Shown in pieces: positions 16,236-24,691 of a stretch of DNA of 64,000 nucleotides. Source of the DNA: Pseudoduganella rivuli (GTDB lineage Bacteria; Pseudomonadota; Gammaproteobacteria; Burkholderiales; Burkholderiaceae_D). The first letter of the stretch is position 1. Each line of letters starts with the position of its first letter. The DNA is taken from NCBI RefSeq assembly GCF_009674485.1, contig NZ_WKJJ01000011.1, positions 62,001 to 126,000 of the forward strand, given 5' to 3'. The position numbers were made by a program, and so were the translations under genes. A model generated the notes under the pieces. That model was not told where the DNA came from and did no database searches. It was given only the letters and a program-made list of their open reading frames with translations.

Positions 16236-17035
16236 GCTTATTGCTGGAACAATTCGAAGGACCGCTGCGCACCCGCGCCGGCCAGGTTTTCCCCGGCGAA
16301 CGCGCGGTTTTTGGTGGACTGGACTTGCACCAGGCCTTTACGCACGCCCCGTGGCTCGAAGTCTACTTGTACGGAATCAGTGGCAAACGCCTGTCCCAAG
16401 CCCAGATTAATGTGCTGCAGAGCATGTGGGTATACACCAGCTACCCGGACGCCCGCCTTTGGTGCAATCGTATCGGAGCACTGACCGGGAGCACCCGCGG
16501 CACCGGCGCCCAGGCGCTGGCGGCGGGCATCGTGGCGTCCGAGGCGGCACTGTACGGGTTTGGCCCGGAAACTGCGATTGCCGACTTCCTGGTGCGCGCC
16601 ATGGAAGCGACCCGCAACGGCGCCGATCTCGACGAACTGGTGCGCACCGAGCTGGCGCAGCAGCGTCACCTGATGGGCTTCGGCCGCCCGGTTGCGGCAG
16701 CCTTTGTCGACGAGCGCATCCCCGTGACGATGGCCAAGCTCGGGCATGAAGGCATTGCTGTGGGGCCGTACGTCAAACTGGCGTTCGAAGTCGAAGCTGC
16801 GCTGGCCCGGGTCACCGGCAAGCGCCTGCCCATGACGTACGCCACCATGCTCGTGGCCGTTCCGCTCGACTTCGGCCTGACCGCGCGCGAAGCATATCTG
16901 TATCTGCTGCCCTCGTTTGTAGCCGGCATGCTGCCATGTTACGTCGAAGCGCTCGAGCGACCGCCCGGTGCAACGTTCGTGCAACGCTGCGAAAGCGTCG
17001 CCTATGACGGCGCAGCCCCGCGCGACTGGGCATAA
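16232..17035 (+). CDS. Citrate-synthase-fold protein B, catalytic residues apparently lost
   Basis: 267 residues, the same length as protein A, starting within its stop codon (ATGA). Landmarks: 'FGGLDLHQAF...APWLEVYLYGISGK', 'ARLWCNRIGALTGSTRGTGAQALAAG', 'LMGFGRPVAAAFVDERI' (Arg where GFGHP has the catalytic His) and 'LPMTYATMLVAVPLDFGL' (Tyr in place of the NVD Asp). Equal length and translational coupling suggest A and B form a heteromer, with B diverged in a different way from A. A CoA-ester binding, non-canonical condensing or scaffolding role is possible; I cannot assign a reaction. Confidence 0.75.
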   Translation: MSLLLEQFEGPLRTRAGQVFPGERAVFGGLDLHQAFTHAPWLEVYLYGISGKRLSQAQINVLQSMWVYTSYPDARLWCNRIGALTGSTRGTGAQALAAGIVASEAALYGFGPETAIADFLVRAMEATRNGADLDELVRTELAQQRHLMGFGRPVAAAFVDERIPVTMAKLGHEGIAVGPYVKLAFEVEAALARVTGKRLPMTYATMLVAVPLDFGLTAREAYLYLLPSFVAGMLPCYVEALERPPGATFVQRCESVAYDGAAPRDWA

Positions 17036-17084
17036 CGCACTCTGGCCTGCGCCTACCCCACAATTAATTTTTAGAACCGCTTAT

Positions 17085-18356
17085 ATGGACACCAAGCCAA
17101 GTACCTTCTATCACCCTCAGCAAGTCAAAGACATCAATGCCGCCGAATCCGGCGTGCAAAATTCCGATCTGACGCCAGAGGCGCTGATGGCTGCCGCGCG
17201 CGCCGAGACCGGCCTCGAACGCTTTGGCGACGAATGTTTCCTGCCGGGCCTGCAGGCGCTCTGTGAATCCCTGGTCAATGACGCGCCACTCAATGCCTTC
17301 GGACGCTTGCACATGCAACAAAACGCCATCGGTTTCCTGAAAAACCGCCTGCTGGCAAACGCCTGTTTTGAGGCGCATCCGGAAATCCTGGAACGCAAGC
17401 TTGTCGCTCCCGTCATCATCGTTGGTCCGCACCGATCCGGCACGACGCGCATGCAGCGCATGATGTCGGCAGACCCGCAGCTGTCGCATCTGCGTACCTG
17501 GGAAGGCTTCAATTTCGGCCCCCGTCCTGAATTGCCGAATCTGGGCGCCGCAGAACGCCGCGAAGAAGTCAAAGGTTTCCTGACCGCCGTGGATGCGCTG
17601 TATCCGGGGGCATTGGTTGGCCATCCGATGGACGCCGACTGGGCGGAAGAAGAACTTCACCTGCTCGACAGTTCGTGGTGCGGCTTCTCCCCGCTGGGAT
17701 TATACAGTGGCATCGACAGTTATTACCAATGGTTCATGAACAGCGACAAGACTGCCGCCTATGAATACATGGCCAAGCTGTTAAAATTGATTTCATGGTC
17801 GCGCGGCGAACCGGAACACAAACGCTGGGTACTCAAAAACCCACAACACATGCTGAATCTCGACGTGCTGTTAAAAGTATTCCCTGACGCGAAAATCGTA
17901 TTCACCCATCGCGATCCGCTCAAGACCGTGGCATCCGTGATGTCGCTGATGTGGCACTTTGCGGTCCAGCATACGAATGACAATTGCCGCGCGCCAGTGC
18001 GCGACCTGTGGCTTGACTTCTGCGAACAGGCGGCGCGCCGTTGCATCGACGCCCGAACGCACATCGCCGCCGACCAGCAATTGGATGTGTATTACGAGGA
18101 AATGAACGCCGACTGGCGTGCCGCCATGCGCCGCGTGTACGAGTTCGCCGGCCTCGAATGGAATGCGCACACCGAACAGGCGATGGACAGCTGGTTGACT
18201 CAGAGCGAAAAAGAAAATCACCACGGTGGCCACCGCTATTCGCTGAGCGATTTTGGCTTGACTGAGCAGCAAGTCGACGCACGGATGATGTTTGCGCGTG
18301 AACGCTACAAGATACCGTATGAACGCAAAACCGCCTCCCTGCCTCTGGCTGCGTAG
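17085..18356 (+). CDS. PAPS-dependent sulfotransferase family protein
   Basis: 423 residues from ATG 17085, preferred over the upstream in-frame start that would overlap the previous gene. The 5'-phosphosulfate-binding loop is clear: VGPHRSGTT (about 113-121), after strand 'APVIIV'. The 3'-phosphate-binding part is 'IVFTHRDPLKTVASVMSL' (Arg and Ser contact the 3'-phosphate), and 'WVLKNPQHMLNLD' is typical of the Sulfotransfer_3 family. It transfers sulfate from PAPS to a hydroxyl or amine of an unknown acceptor. The cysCQ genes upstream would supply PAPS and remove PAP. It lies 49 bp after the citrate-synthase-like pair. Confidence 0.9.
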   Translation: MDTKPSTFYHPQQVKDINAAESGVQNSDLTPEALMAAARAETGLERFGDECFLPGLQALCESLVNDAPLNAFGRLHMQQNAIGFLKNRLLANACFEAHPEILERKLVAPVIIVGPHRSGTTRMQRMMSADPQLSHLRTWEGFNFGPRPELPNLGAAERREEVKGFLTAVDALYPGALVGHPMDADWAEEELHLLDSSWCGFSPLGLYSGIDSYYQWFMNSDKTAAYEYMAKLLKLISWSRGEPEHKRWVLKNPQHMLNLDVLLKVFPDAKIVFTHRDPLKTVASVMSLMWHFAVQHTNDNCRAPVRDLWLDFCEQAARRCIDARTHIAADQQLDVYYEEMNADWRAAMRRVYEFAGLEWNAHTEQAMDSWLTQSEKENHHGGHRYSLSDFGLTEQQVDARMMFARERYKIPYERKTASLPLAA

Positions 18357-18361
18357 GAGGA

Positions 18362-18415
18362 AGGGGACAAGGATGTTGTTTTGACACAGTTTCCCCTATG
18401 CATCAACATCCTTGT
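18362..18415 (+). repeat. 12-bp perfect inverted repeat overlapping a second hairpin, upstream of TonB receptor 1
   Basis: ACAAGGATGTTG at 18367-18378 pairs perfectly with 18404-18415. A second possible stem, AGGGGA at 18362-18367 with TCCCCT at 18392-18397, interleaves with the first, so the two cannot easily form together. The block starts 6 bp after the sulfotransferase stop and ends about 80 bp before the receptor start. No T-tract follows. It may be a terminator, a switching leader, or part of a dispersed repeat. Confidence 0.55.
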
Positions 18416-18493
18416 ATGCGAGAATCCATGAGCCTCCCCTGCGGGAGCAATGTCCCTTCGTGCCGGCTAAAGCATAAAAATAGGAGCAGCTCT

Positions 18494-20590
18494 ATGCGAT
18501 TCTCACGTTACGTCCCCTTCCTTGTCGCCTCCGCGCTTTCCCTGCAGTCCGGTCTCGCGTGCGCAGGGGATCCAAACGATGAAGAAGAGCTGGCACTGAT
18601 CTACGGCGATAAGACGTCGGTCAGTATCGCCACAGGCAGCGCGCAATCGCTGCGCCGCGCGCCAGCCGTAGCCACCGTCATCACGGCCGAAGATATCGCG
18701 ATCATGCGCGCGACAGACCTGGACCAAGTCCTGGAAACTGTCCCGGGACTGCATGTCTCACGCGCTGCCATTGATTACGAGCCGCTTTACACAATGCGCG
18801 GCATCTACTCGGCAAGCAATCCTCAAATCCTGATGCTTCTGAACGGCATGCCAATGACCACCTTGCTGACCGGCAGCCGCGGAACCGCGTGGGCCGGTTA
18901 TCCGGTCGAACATATAGCACGTATCGAAGTCATTCGCGGCCCCGGTTCAGCCCTGTACGGTGCGGACGCATACAGTGGTGTCATTAACATCATTACCAAA
19001 GGTCCTGCGAACGCAACCGGTACGCACATCGGCGTTGGCGGCGGCTCCTTCAAAACACGCGATGCATGGGTCCAGCACACCGGGAAGCTTGGTCCGCTTG
19101 ACCTCGCAGCCTATTTACGTATCGGCGACACCGACGGACAGCGGTCGGTCATCACCGCCGATGCGCAGACCGCACGGGACAAGATATTCGGGACCCACGC
19201 TTCGCTGGCCCCCGGGCCGGTCAATACCGGCTACGAGTCCAGAGATGCCAACCTCGAACTGTCGTACGATAAGTGGCGGCTCCGCGGCGGTTACGTCCTG
19301 CGTGACAATATTGGTACTGGCGCGGGCGTCGCATCGGCCCTTGACCCTGTCGGCAAGCTGAAAAGCGAGCGCACCTCATTGGATTTATCGTGGACCGCGC
19401 CCCTGTTCACGTCGGATTGGGGCGTCGGCTTCGACGTCAGCGCCATGGAGTACAAACAGCGCATCCCGGAACATCTGCGTTTATCGCCTCCTGGCACACG
19501 CTTCCCAACCGGGCTGTTCCCCGACGGCTTCATCGGCCATCCGGATACGTCGGAGCGGCAAATACGCACGTCGGTATTTGCCACGTATAACGGGTTCGAG
19601 TCGCACAAATTGCGCTTCGGCGCCGGTCACGACAACCTGAACATGTATCACGTCGCGACCATTAAGAATTACCTGTTTAACGCTGCGGGTGTGCCGGTTC
19701 CGGCCGGTCCGGTCGCCGACTATTCGACCATCCAGCCGTTCCTGCTGCCGCATCGCCGCAAGATCAGCTACTACAATATCCAGGACGAAGTGCAGTTGGC
19801 CCGGGACTGGGCACTCACCGCGGGCGTGCGGCATGACCGTTATTCTGATTTCGGCACGACGACCAATCCGCGCATGGCGCTGGTGTGGGACGCCGCGCTG
19901 GACGTCACGGCCAAACTCCTGTACGGCCGCGCGTTCCGGGCGCCTTCATTCAATGAATCGTATGGCATTAATAATCCGGTACAACGGGGCAATCCTGATC
20001 TGCGCCCGGAGACTATCGGAACCCTTGAAGCGGCCGTTTCGTGGCAGGTACGCAAGGATATGCAGGTCAACGTCAACCTGTTCAGGACGAGGCTAAACGA
20101 CCTGATCCGCGCGGTGGCGAATGCCAACGGCGCCACGTTCCAGAACATTGGCAACCAGAACGGCAAAGGCGGGGAACTGGAGGTGGCATGGGACGCCAGC
20201 CGCACCCTGCGCATTTCGGGCAACTACGGTTATCAGCGCAGTACCGATCCTGCCACCGGAAAGGATACCGGCTATGCGCCGCACCAGCACCTCAATGGCC
20301 GACTCGACTGGCAGGCACATGGTTATGGTGTCGTCAGCGCACAAATCAATCACGTAGCCGACCGCCGCCGCGCAGCAGGCGACCCCCGGCCGAAAGTGCC
20401 GGACTACACGACCTTTGACCTATCGCTCAGCACCGACCGTGGCCTCGGAAATTGGGATATCTCGATAGCCCTCCGCAATCTTTTCAACGCCGACGTACGT
20501 GAGCCTAGCCTGGCGCCGGGTACTGCGATCCCCAACGATTTGCCAATGGCGCCGCGTAGCATTTACCTGCGCGCCACTTATCAGCTGTGA
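18494..20590 (+). CDS. TonB-dependent outer-membrane receptor 1
   Basis: 698 residues from ATG 18494, chosen because AGGAG lies 8 bases upstream and a signal peptide follows at once (MRFSRYVPFLVASAL, cleavage near ACAG). Plug domain: 'PAVATVITAEDIAIM', 'LDQVLETVPGLHVSR', 'IEVIRGPGSALYGADAYSGVINIITKGP'. The beta-barrel follows and includes 'LLYGRAFRAPSFNESYG' and 'NPDLRPETIGTLEAAVSW'; the last residues end in an aromatic-containing strand (SIYLRATYQL). The class is closest to CirA/FepA/BtuB-type receptors for metal chelates or similar molecules. It is paralogous to receptor 2. Codon use seems slightly more AT-rich than in the neighbouring genes. Confidence 0.93.
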   Translation: MRFSRYVPFLVASALSLQSGLACAGDPNDEEELALIYGDKTSVSIATGSAQSLRRAPAVATVITAEDIAIMRATDLDQVLETVPGLHVSRAAIDYEPLYTMRGIYSASNPQILMLLNGMPMTTLLTGSRGTAWAGYPVEHIARIEVIRGPGSALYGADAYSGVINIITKGPANATGTHIGVGGGSFKTRDAWVQHTGKLGPLDLAAYLRIGDTDGQRSVITADAQTARDKIFGTHASLAPGPVNTGYESRDANLELSYDKWRLRGGYVLRDNIGTGAGVASALDPVGKLKSERTSLDLSWTAPLFTSDWGVGFDVSAMEYKQRIPEHLRLSPPGTRFPTGLFPDGFIGHPDTSERQIRTSVFATYNGFESHKLRFGAGHDNLNMYHVATIKNYLFNAAGVPVPAGPVADYSTIQPFLLPHRRKISYYNIQDEVQLARDWALTAGVRHDRYSDFGTTTNPRMALVWDAALDVTAKLLYGRAFRAPSFNESYGINNPVQRGNPDLRPETIGTLEAAVSWQVRKDMQVNVNLFRTRLNDLIRAVANANGATFQNIGNQNGKGGELEVAWDASRTLRISGNYGYQRSTDPATGKDTGYAPHQHLNGRLDWQAHGYGVVSAQINHVADRRRAAGDPRPKVPDYTTFDLSLSTDRGLGNWDISIALRNLFNADVREPSLAPGTAIPNDLPMAPRSIYLRATYQL

Positions 20591-20600
20591 GAAAGTAGAC

Positions 20601-21359
20601 ATGAATAAACTGGAAGGCAAGATTGCTCTTATTACCGGCGGCACTAGCGGCATCGGCCTGGCCACTGCCCGCCTGTTCCGCGAACAAGGCGCTCAACTGG
20701 TGCTGACCGGCCGCGACGCAGGCCGGATCGCCGCCACGGCCGCGGAATTCGGCGAGCACGCGTTGGTGCTGCGCAGCGAAGCAGGCAATCTGGCCGATAT
20801 CGATGCGCTGGTCGCGCAAACCAAGGCGCGCTATGGCCGTCTGGACGTCCTGTTCCTGAACGCTGCCGTCACGAATCCCGCGCCAATCGGCCACGTAACC
20901 GAAGCCATGTTTGACGAAGTGTTCAATGTGAACGTCAAGGGTGAATTTTTCACAATCCAAAAAGCGCTGCCATTGATGGGCGAAGGCGGTGCGATTGTCG
21001 TCACGACCTCGATCACCAACCGCACCGGCTCGCCGAACTTCCCGATTTACGGCGCCAGCAAGGCGGCGCTGCGCTCGCTGGTGCAATCGCTGTCGCTGGC
21101 ACTGATCCCGCAAGGCATCCGCATCAATTCGATATGCCCCGGCCCGGTCGACACCGGCGGCTTCCAGCGCCTGCCGCTGCCGCCGGAAGTGCACAGCGCC
21201 GTCAAGGCCGACATCAGCGGACGTTCGCCCATCAAGCGTTTCGCCACCCCGGAAGAAATCGCCAAGGTCGCGCTGTTCCTGGCCAGCGACGATTCAGCCT
21301 ACGTGGTCGGCGAGGAAATCGTCGTTGACGGCGGCATCACCCACGTCTGCCTGCCATAA
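20601..21359 (+). CDS. Short-chain dehydrogenase/reductase (SDR)
   Basis: 252 residues from ATG 20601, 10 bp after receptor 1; the longer in-frame ORF overlaps the receptor and is rejected. Classical SDR signatures: TGGTSGIG NAD(P)-binding loop (near residue 12), 'LFLNAAVTNPAP' (NAA motif), catalytic Ser in 'TTSITNRTG', YGASK (Tyr/Lys pair), and 'GGITHV' C-terminal end. Arg37-type residues after the second strand ('LTGRDAGR') favour NADP(H). It is sandwiched between two TonB receptors, so it probably reduces or oxidises a carbonyl/alcohol of the molecule those receptors handle, or an intermediate in its synthesis. Confidence 0.93.
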   Translation: MNKLEGKIALITGGTSGIGLATARLFREQGAQLVLTGRDAGRIAATAAEFGEHALVLRSEAGNLADIDALVAQTKARYGRLDVLFLNAAVTNPAPIGHVTEAMFDEVFNVNVKGEFFTIQKALPLMGEGGAIVVTTSITNRTGSPNFPIYGASKAALRSLVQSLSLALIPQGIRINSICPGPVDTGGFQRLPLPPEVHSAVKADISGRSPIKRFATPEEIAKVALFLASDDSAYVVGEEIVVDGGITHVCLP

Positions 21360-21493
21360 TAGTTGACTAAAAAGCACGCATCCGTATCATTTCGACTACA
21401 CCCATCCGGCCTGCACCAATGATAATTTAACAATTTCCAGTAAGCAGTGTTGCCAACCGTGTTACATTGGCTCCACTGTTTTTGGAGATGGTT

Positions 21494-23590
21494 TTGAAGT
21501 CAGCGCCACATTGCCTCGCGGCCCTGCTGGTCTTGCCGATGGCAATGGCGGCAGCGGAACCAGCCGCGGATGAAGAAGATTTGACCTTGTTGTATGGCGA
21601 AGCCGCGCAAGTCAGCATTGCCACCGGTAACTTGCAAATCCTGCGCCGCGCCCCGGCCATCGCTTCCGTCATCACGGCAGCCGAGATTGCCGCCATGGGC
21701 GCAACCGACCTCGACCAGGTGCTGGAAACCGTCGCCGGCATCCACATCGGCCGCAGCGCCAACAGTTACGCGCCGCTGTATATCGTGCGCGGCGTCTACA
21801 GCCAGCAATTGCCGCAAGTGCTCGTCATGCAAAACGGCGTGCCCGTCACCACCCTGTTCCAAAGCAATAAGGGCAATTTATGGGGAACGTTCGCCGTCGA
21901 ATCCATATCCCGCATTGAAGTCATTCGCGGCCCCGGTTCAGCGCTGTACGGTTCCGACGCCTTTGCCGGCGTCATCAACATCATTACCAAAGGTCCGGGC
22001 GAAGCGCCCGGCACTGAAGTCGGCGTGCGCGCCGGTTCGTTAGCCACCCGCGATGCGTGGCTGCAGCATGATGGCCAGTGGGGCCCTGCCGGCATTGCCT
22101 TCTATCTTCACAGCGGTTCCACGGGTGGCATCCGCAAGACCATCGCTGCCGACGCGCAAACCCGCAACGATACCCTGTTCGGCACCCGCGCCAGCCTGGC
22201 GCCGGGCGCCGTCAACGCGGGCAGCGACGCGTTCGATGCCAATCTCGACCTGGTGTATGGCCGCTGGCGCGCCCGCGCCAATGTGAAATTGCGTGACCAC
22301 GTGCAAAGCGGCGCCGGCATTGCGTCGGCGCTGGATCCGGCCGGCAATGGCAGGAGCACGCGCGTGATCGGCAACCTGGCCTGGGCCGAACCGCACCTGG
22401 CCCCCGGCTGGGGCGTGGGTTTCGCCGTCAACAGCCAGCAATATGCGCAGGAAGTGGCGTCGCCCTACGTCCTGTTGCCGGCCGGTGCGCGGCTGCCCAC
22501 CGGCGTGTTCGCGAACGGCATGGTGGGTGCGCCAGAGACGTGGGAACGCAACGTGCGCGTGTCCGCCTTTGCCGACTACAGCGGGATGGCGGGCCACCAG
22601 GTCCGTATCGGCGGAGGGCATGACGACTTGCACCTGTACCGCACCACCGAATGGCGCAATTTCACATATGCCGCCAACGGCACGCCGATCCCGCTGCCGG
22701 GGCTGGCCGATTACGGTCCAATCGACCCCTTCCTGCGGCCACAGCGCCGGCGTATCGATTACCTGTATGTGCAGGACGAATGGCGCATGGCGCAGGACTG
22801 GAACCTGACGGCGGGCGTACGCCACGATAAATATTCGGACTTCGGCGGCACCACCAACCCGCGCATCGCGATGGTGTGGGACGCATCCTTCGACGTGACG
22901 GCAAAACTGCTGTACGGCCGCGCGTTCCGGGCACCGTCGTTCAATGAAGCCTACGGCGCTTCCAACCCCGTCACCACCGGCAATCCGGATTTACAGCCTG
23001 AAACCAACGGCACGCTGGAAGCTGCGCTGTCCTGGCAGGCGGCGACGGACGTGCAATTGAACGCCACGCTGTACCGCTATTCCATGGGCAATATCATCCG
23101 GCTGGTCCCGCGTCCCGTGGCCGGCACGGGCCAGTTATACCGGAACACCGGCAACCAGACCGGCCATGGCATCGAGCTGGAATCGGCATGGCTGGTGCGC
23201 AGCGGACTGCGCGTGAAGGGCAACTATGCGTGGCAGCGTTCCATTGACCAGGCGACAGGTAAAGACGCGGGCTATGCGCCGCGCCATCATCTGTCGGGCA
23301 GGGCCGACTGGCAATGGACACCCGCTTATATGCTGAGCCCGCAGGTGAACTGCGTGGCCGGCCGCCAGCGTCCGGCCGGCGACGTGCGTACCCCGGTCGC
23401 CAATTACTGCACGGTGGACCTGGCGCTGTCGGCGCGGCCGGGCACCAACGGCTGGCTTGCGGCGCTCGCGGTGCGCAACCTGTTCAATGCCGATGTACGT
23501 GAACCGAGCTTTGCTCCGGGCCTGCAAATCCCCAATGACTTGCCGATGGCGCCGCGCGCCTTGACCCTGTCCCTCTCCCGCAAACTGTAG
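21494..23590 (+). CDS. TonB-dependent outer-membrane receptor 2 (paralog of receptor 1)
   Basis: 698 residues from TTG 21494, preferred because GGAG (21484-21487) sits six bases before it; the GGAG directly abuts ATG 21488, which is too close, and TTG 21467 has no ribosome-binding site. A signal peptide follows (cleavage near AMA-AAE). It shares with receptor 1 the N-terminal 'LYGEAAQVSIATG', 'RRAPAIASVITAAEIA', 'TDLDQVLETVAGIH', 'IEVIRGPGSALYGSDAFAGVINIITKGPG' and barrel motifs 'KLLYGRAFRAPSFNEAYG' and 'NPDLQPETNGTLEAALSW'. Divergence is concentrated in extracellular-loop-type segments, so ligands may be related but not identical. Confidence 0.92.
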   Translation: MKSAPHCLAALLVLPMAMAAAEPAADEEDLTLLYGEAAQVSIATGNLQILRRAPAIASVITAAEIAAMGATDLDQVLETVAGIHIGRSANSYAPLYIVRGVYSQQLPQVLVMQNGVPVTTLFQSNKGNLWGTFAVESISRIEVIRGPGSALYGSDAFAGVINIITKGPGEAPGTEVGVRAGSLATRDAWLQHDGQWGPAGIAFYLHSGSTGGIRKTIAADAQTRNDTLFGTRASLAPGAVNAGSDAFDANLDLVYGRWRARANVKLRDHVQSGAGIASALDPAGNGRSTRVIGNLAWAEPHLAPGWGVGFAVNSQQYAQEVASPYVLLPAGARLPTGVFANGMVGAPETWERNVRVSAFADYSGMAGHQVRIGGGHDDLHLYRTTEWRNFTYAANGTPIPLPGLADYGPIDPFLRPQRRRIDYLYVQDEWRMAQDWNLTAGVRHDKYSDFGGTTNPRIAMVWDASFDVTAKLLYGRAFRAPSFNEAYGASNPVTTGNPDLQPETNGTLEAALSWQAATDVQLNATLYRYSMGNIIRLVPRPVAGTGQLYRNTGNQTGHGIELESAWLVRSGLRVKGNYAWQRSIDQATGKDAGYAPRHHLSGRADWQWTPAYMLSPQVNCVAGRQRPAGDVRTPVANYCTVDLALSARPGTNGWLAALAVRNLFNADVREPSFAPGLQIPNDLPMAPRALTLSLSRKL

Positions 23591-23625
23591 AGGATCGTTG
23601 CGCAGTTGCCACAAAACAACTTGCT

Positions 23626-23650
23626 AGTTGATTTCAATCAACTTTAGTTT
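23626..23650 (+). terminator. Possible weak terminator after receptor 2
   Basis: A perfect 7-bp AT-rich stem (23626-23632 with 23637-23643), 4-base loop, followed by a T-rich stretch. It lies 36 bp after the receptor stop and 40 bp before the SGNH hydrolase start. The AT-rich stem makes it weak. Confidence 0.4.
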
Positions 23651-23691
23651 CCCTTGTGTTAGCATTTATTACCGATTCACAAAGGGAGATA

Positions 23692-24534
23692 ATGAAAATG
23701 CAATTGAAAAAATGGTCCATCGCTACCCTTAGTCTGCTGGCAATGCACGGCGCAATTGCGGGACACGCGCAAGAAACAAAGCTGTCGGAATTGCCTTTGC
23801 TGGTGATCGGTGCATCGTATTCCGAAGCCAAAACTCCGTTCAATAACGGCATCGCGCCGCAGGGTGGCCGCGCCGTCAACTTCGGCAATTACCTGAGCCT
23901 GGGCGCCGCGCTAACGCGCGACCACCAATTGCCGGGCTACGTCATCAATGAAGCGCAAGCCGGCGCCGGCACGTTTACGCGCTTCCAGTGCCCGCCCGGC
24001 GCCGCCACGTGCAGCGCCGCCGTCTGGGACAGCTTCCAGGTGCAGTTGCAGCGCGCCCTGACGCGCGTGGCGCTGCCGCCGCCGGCCGCCGCAGGCACCT
24101 ACAACGCCAAATATGTGGTGATCACGATTGCCAACGATTGCCTGCACGCGGGCGGCATGGGCGTCCCGCAGCCCACGTCCGTGCCCTGCACGCTGGCCGA
24201 CATGAACGCCACCGCCGACCGCCTGGTGGCGCTGGGCAATTTCGCCCTCTCCAAGGGCCTGATCCCGATTTTCACATCGTATCCAAAATACGAAGACCTG
24301 GACTTCCCGCTGTTCAAGACCAGCTCCAATGTGGCCTGGGTGATTGACGAGCAGGGCTACCAGACGCTGCGCGATCTGGTGGAAAGCCGCCTGGAAGCGG
24401 AATTGCCGGGCGCGATCCTGCTCGATATCTGGAAAGAGTTCACCCACATCGGCGACGGCCTGCACCCGGACCCGGACAGCACCCGCAAGGCTGCGCACGA
24501 AATCGCCAAGCACCTGCGCCAGCTGGACCACTGA
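23692..24534 (+). CDS. Secreted SGNH/GDSL-type hydrolase
   Basis: 280 residues from ATG 23692, which has GGGAG five bases upstream (ATG 23698 also possible). The N-terminal signal peptide (KKWSIATLSLLAMHGAIAG) ends near HAQ. The mature enzyme shows block I 'LLVIGASYSEAK' (Ala replacing the Asp of GDS), a block III-like 'VITIANDCLHAG' and block V 'GDGLHPD', giving the Ser, Asn and Asp-x-x-His of an SGNH hydrolase. Two Cys in 'FQCPPGAATC' could form a disulfide. It likely acts in the periplasm or outside as an esterase, perhaps on the molecule taken up by the adjacent TonB receptors; this is inference. Confidence 0.85.
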   Translation: MKMQLKKWSIATLSLLAMHGAIAGHAQETKLSELPLLVIGASYSEAKTPFNNGIAPQGGRAVNFGNYLSLGAALTRDHQLPGYVINEAQAGAGTFTRFQCPPGAATCSAAVWDSFQVQLQRALTRVALPPPAAAGTYNAKYVVITIANDCLHAGGMGVPQPTSVPCTLADMNATADRLVALGNFALSKGLIPIFTSYPKYEDLDFPLFKTSSNVAWVIDEQGYQTLRDLVESRLEAELPGAILLDIWKEFTHIGDGLHPDPDSTRKAAHEIAKHLRQLDH

Positions 24535-24553
24535 TCCCCTTCCCCGCCTCCCT

Positions 24554-24585
24554 GATGGCTGCCGGCGAATCCGCCGGCAGCCATC
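24554..24585. terminator. Strong 14-bp hairpin between the SGNH gene and the rsb operon
   Basis: A perfect 14-bp stem (24554-24567 with 24572-24585) with a 4-base loop AATC begins 19 bp after the SGNH stop. No clear T-tract follows, so it may need Rho or act as a 3' stabiliser. It marks the boundary between the sulfation locus and the stressosome operon. Confidence 0.6.
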
Positions 24586-24691
24586 GGTTCAAATAACAAC
24601 AGCCTGTCACGCACGTTTCAATCAAACCGGCCTAAATTCCCTTCCCTGCTAGACTCGTCTTTCCATTTTTTCATCGTCTAGCGGAGCCAGC

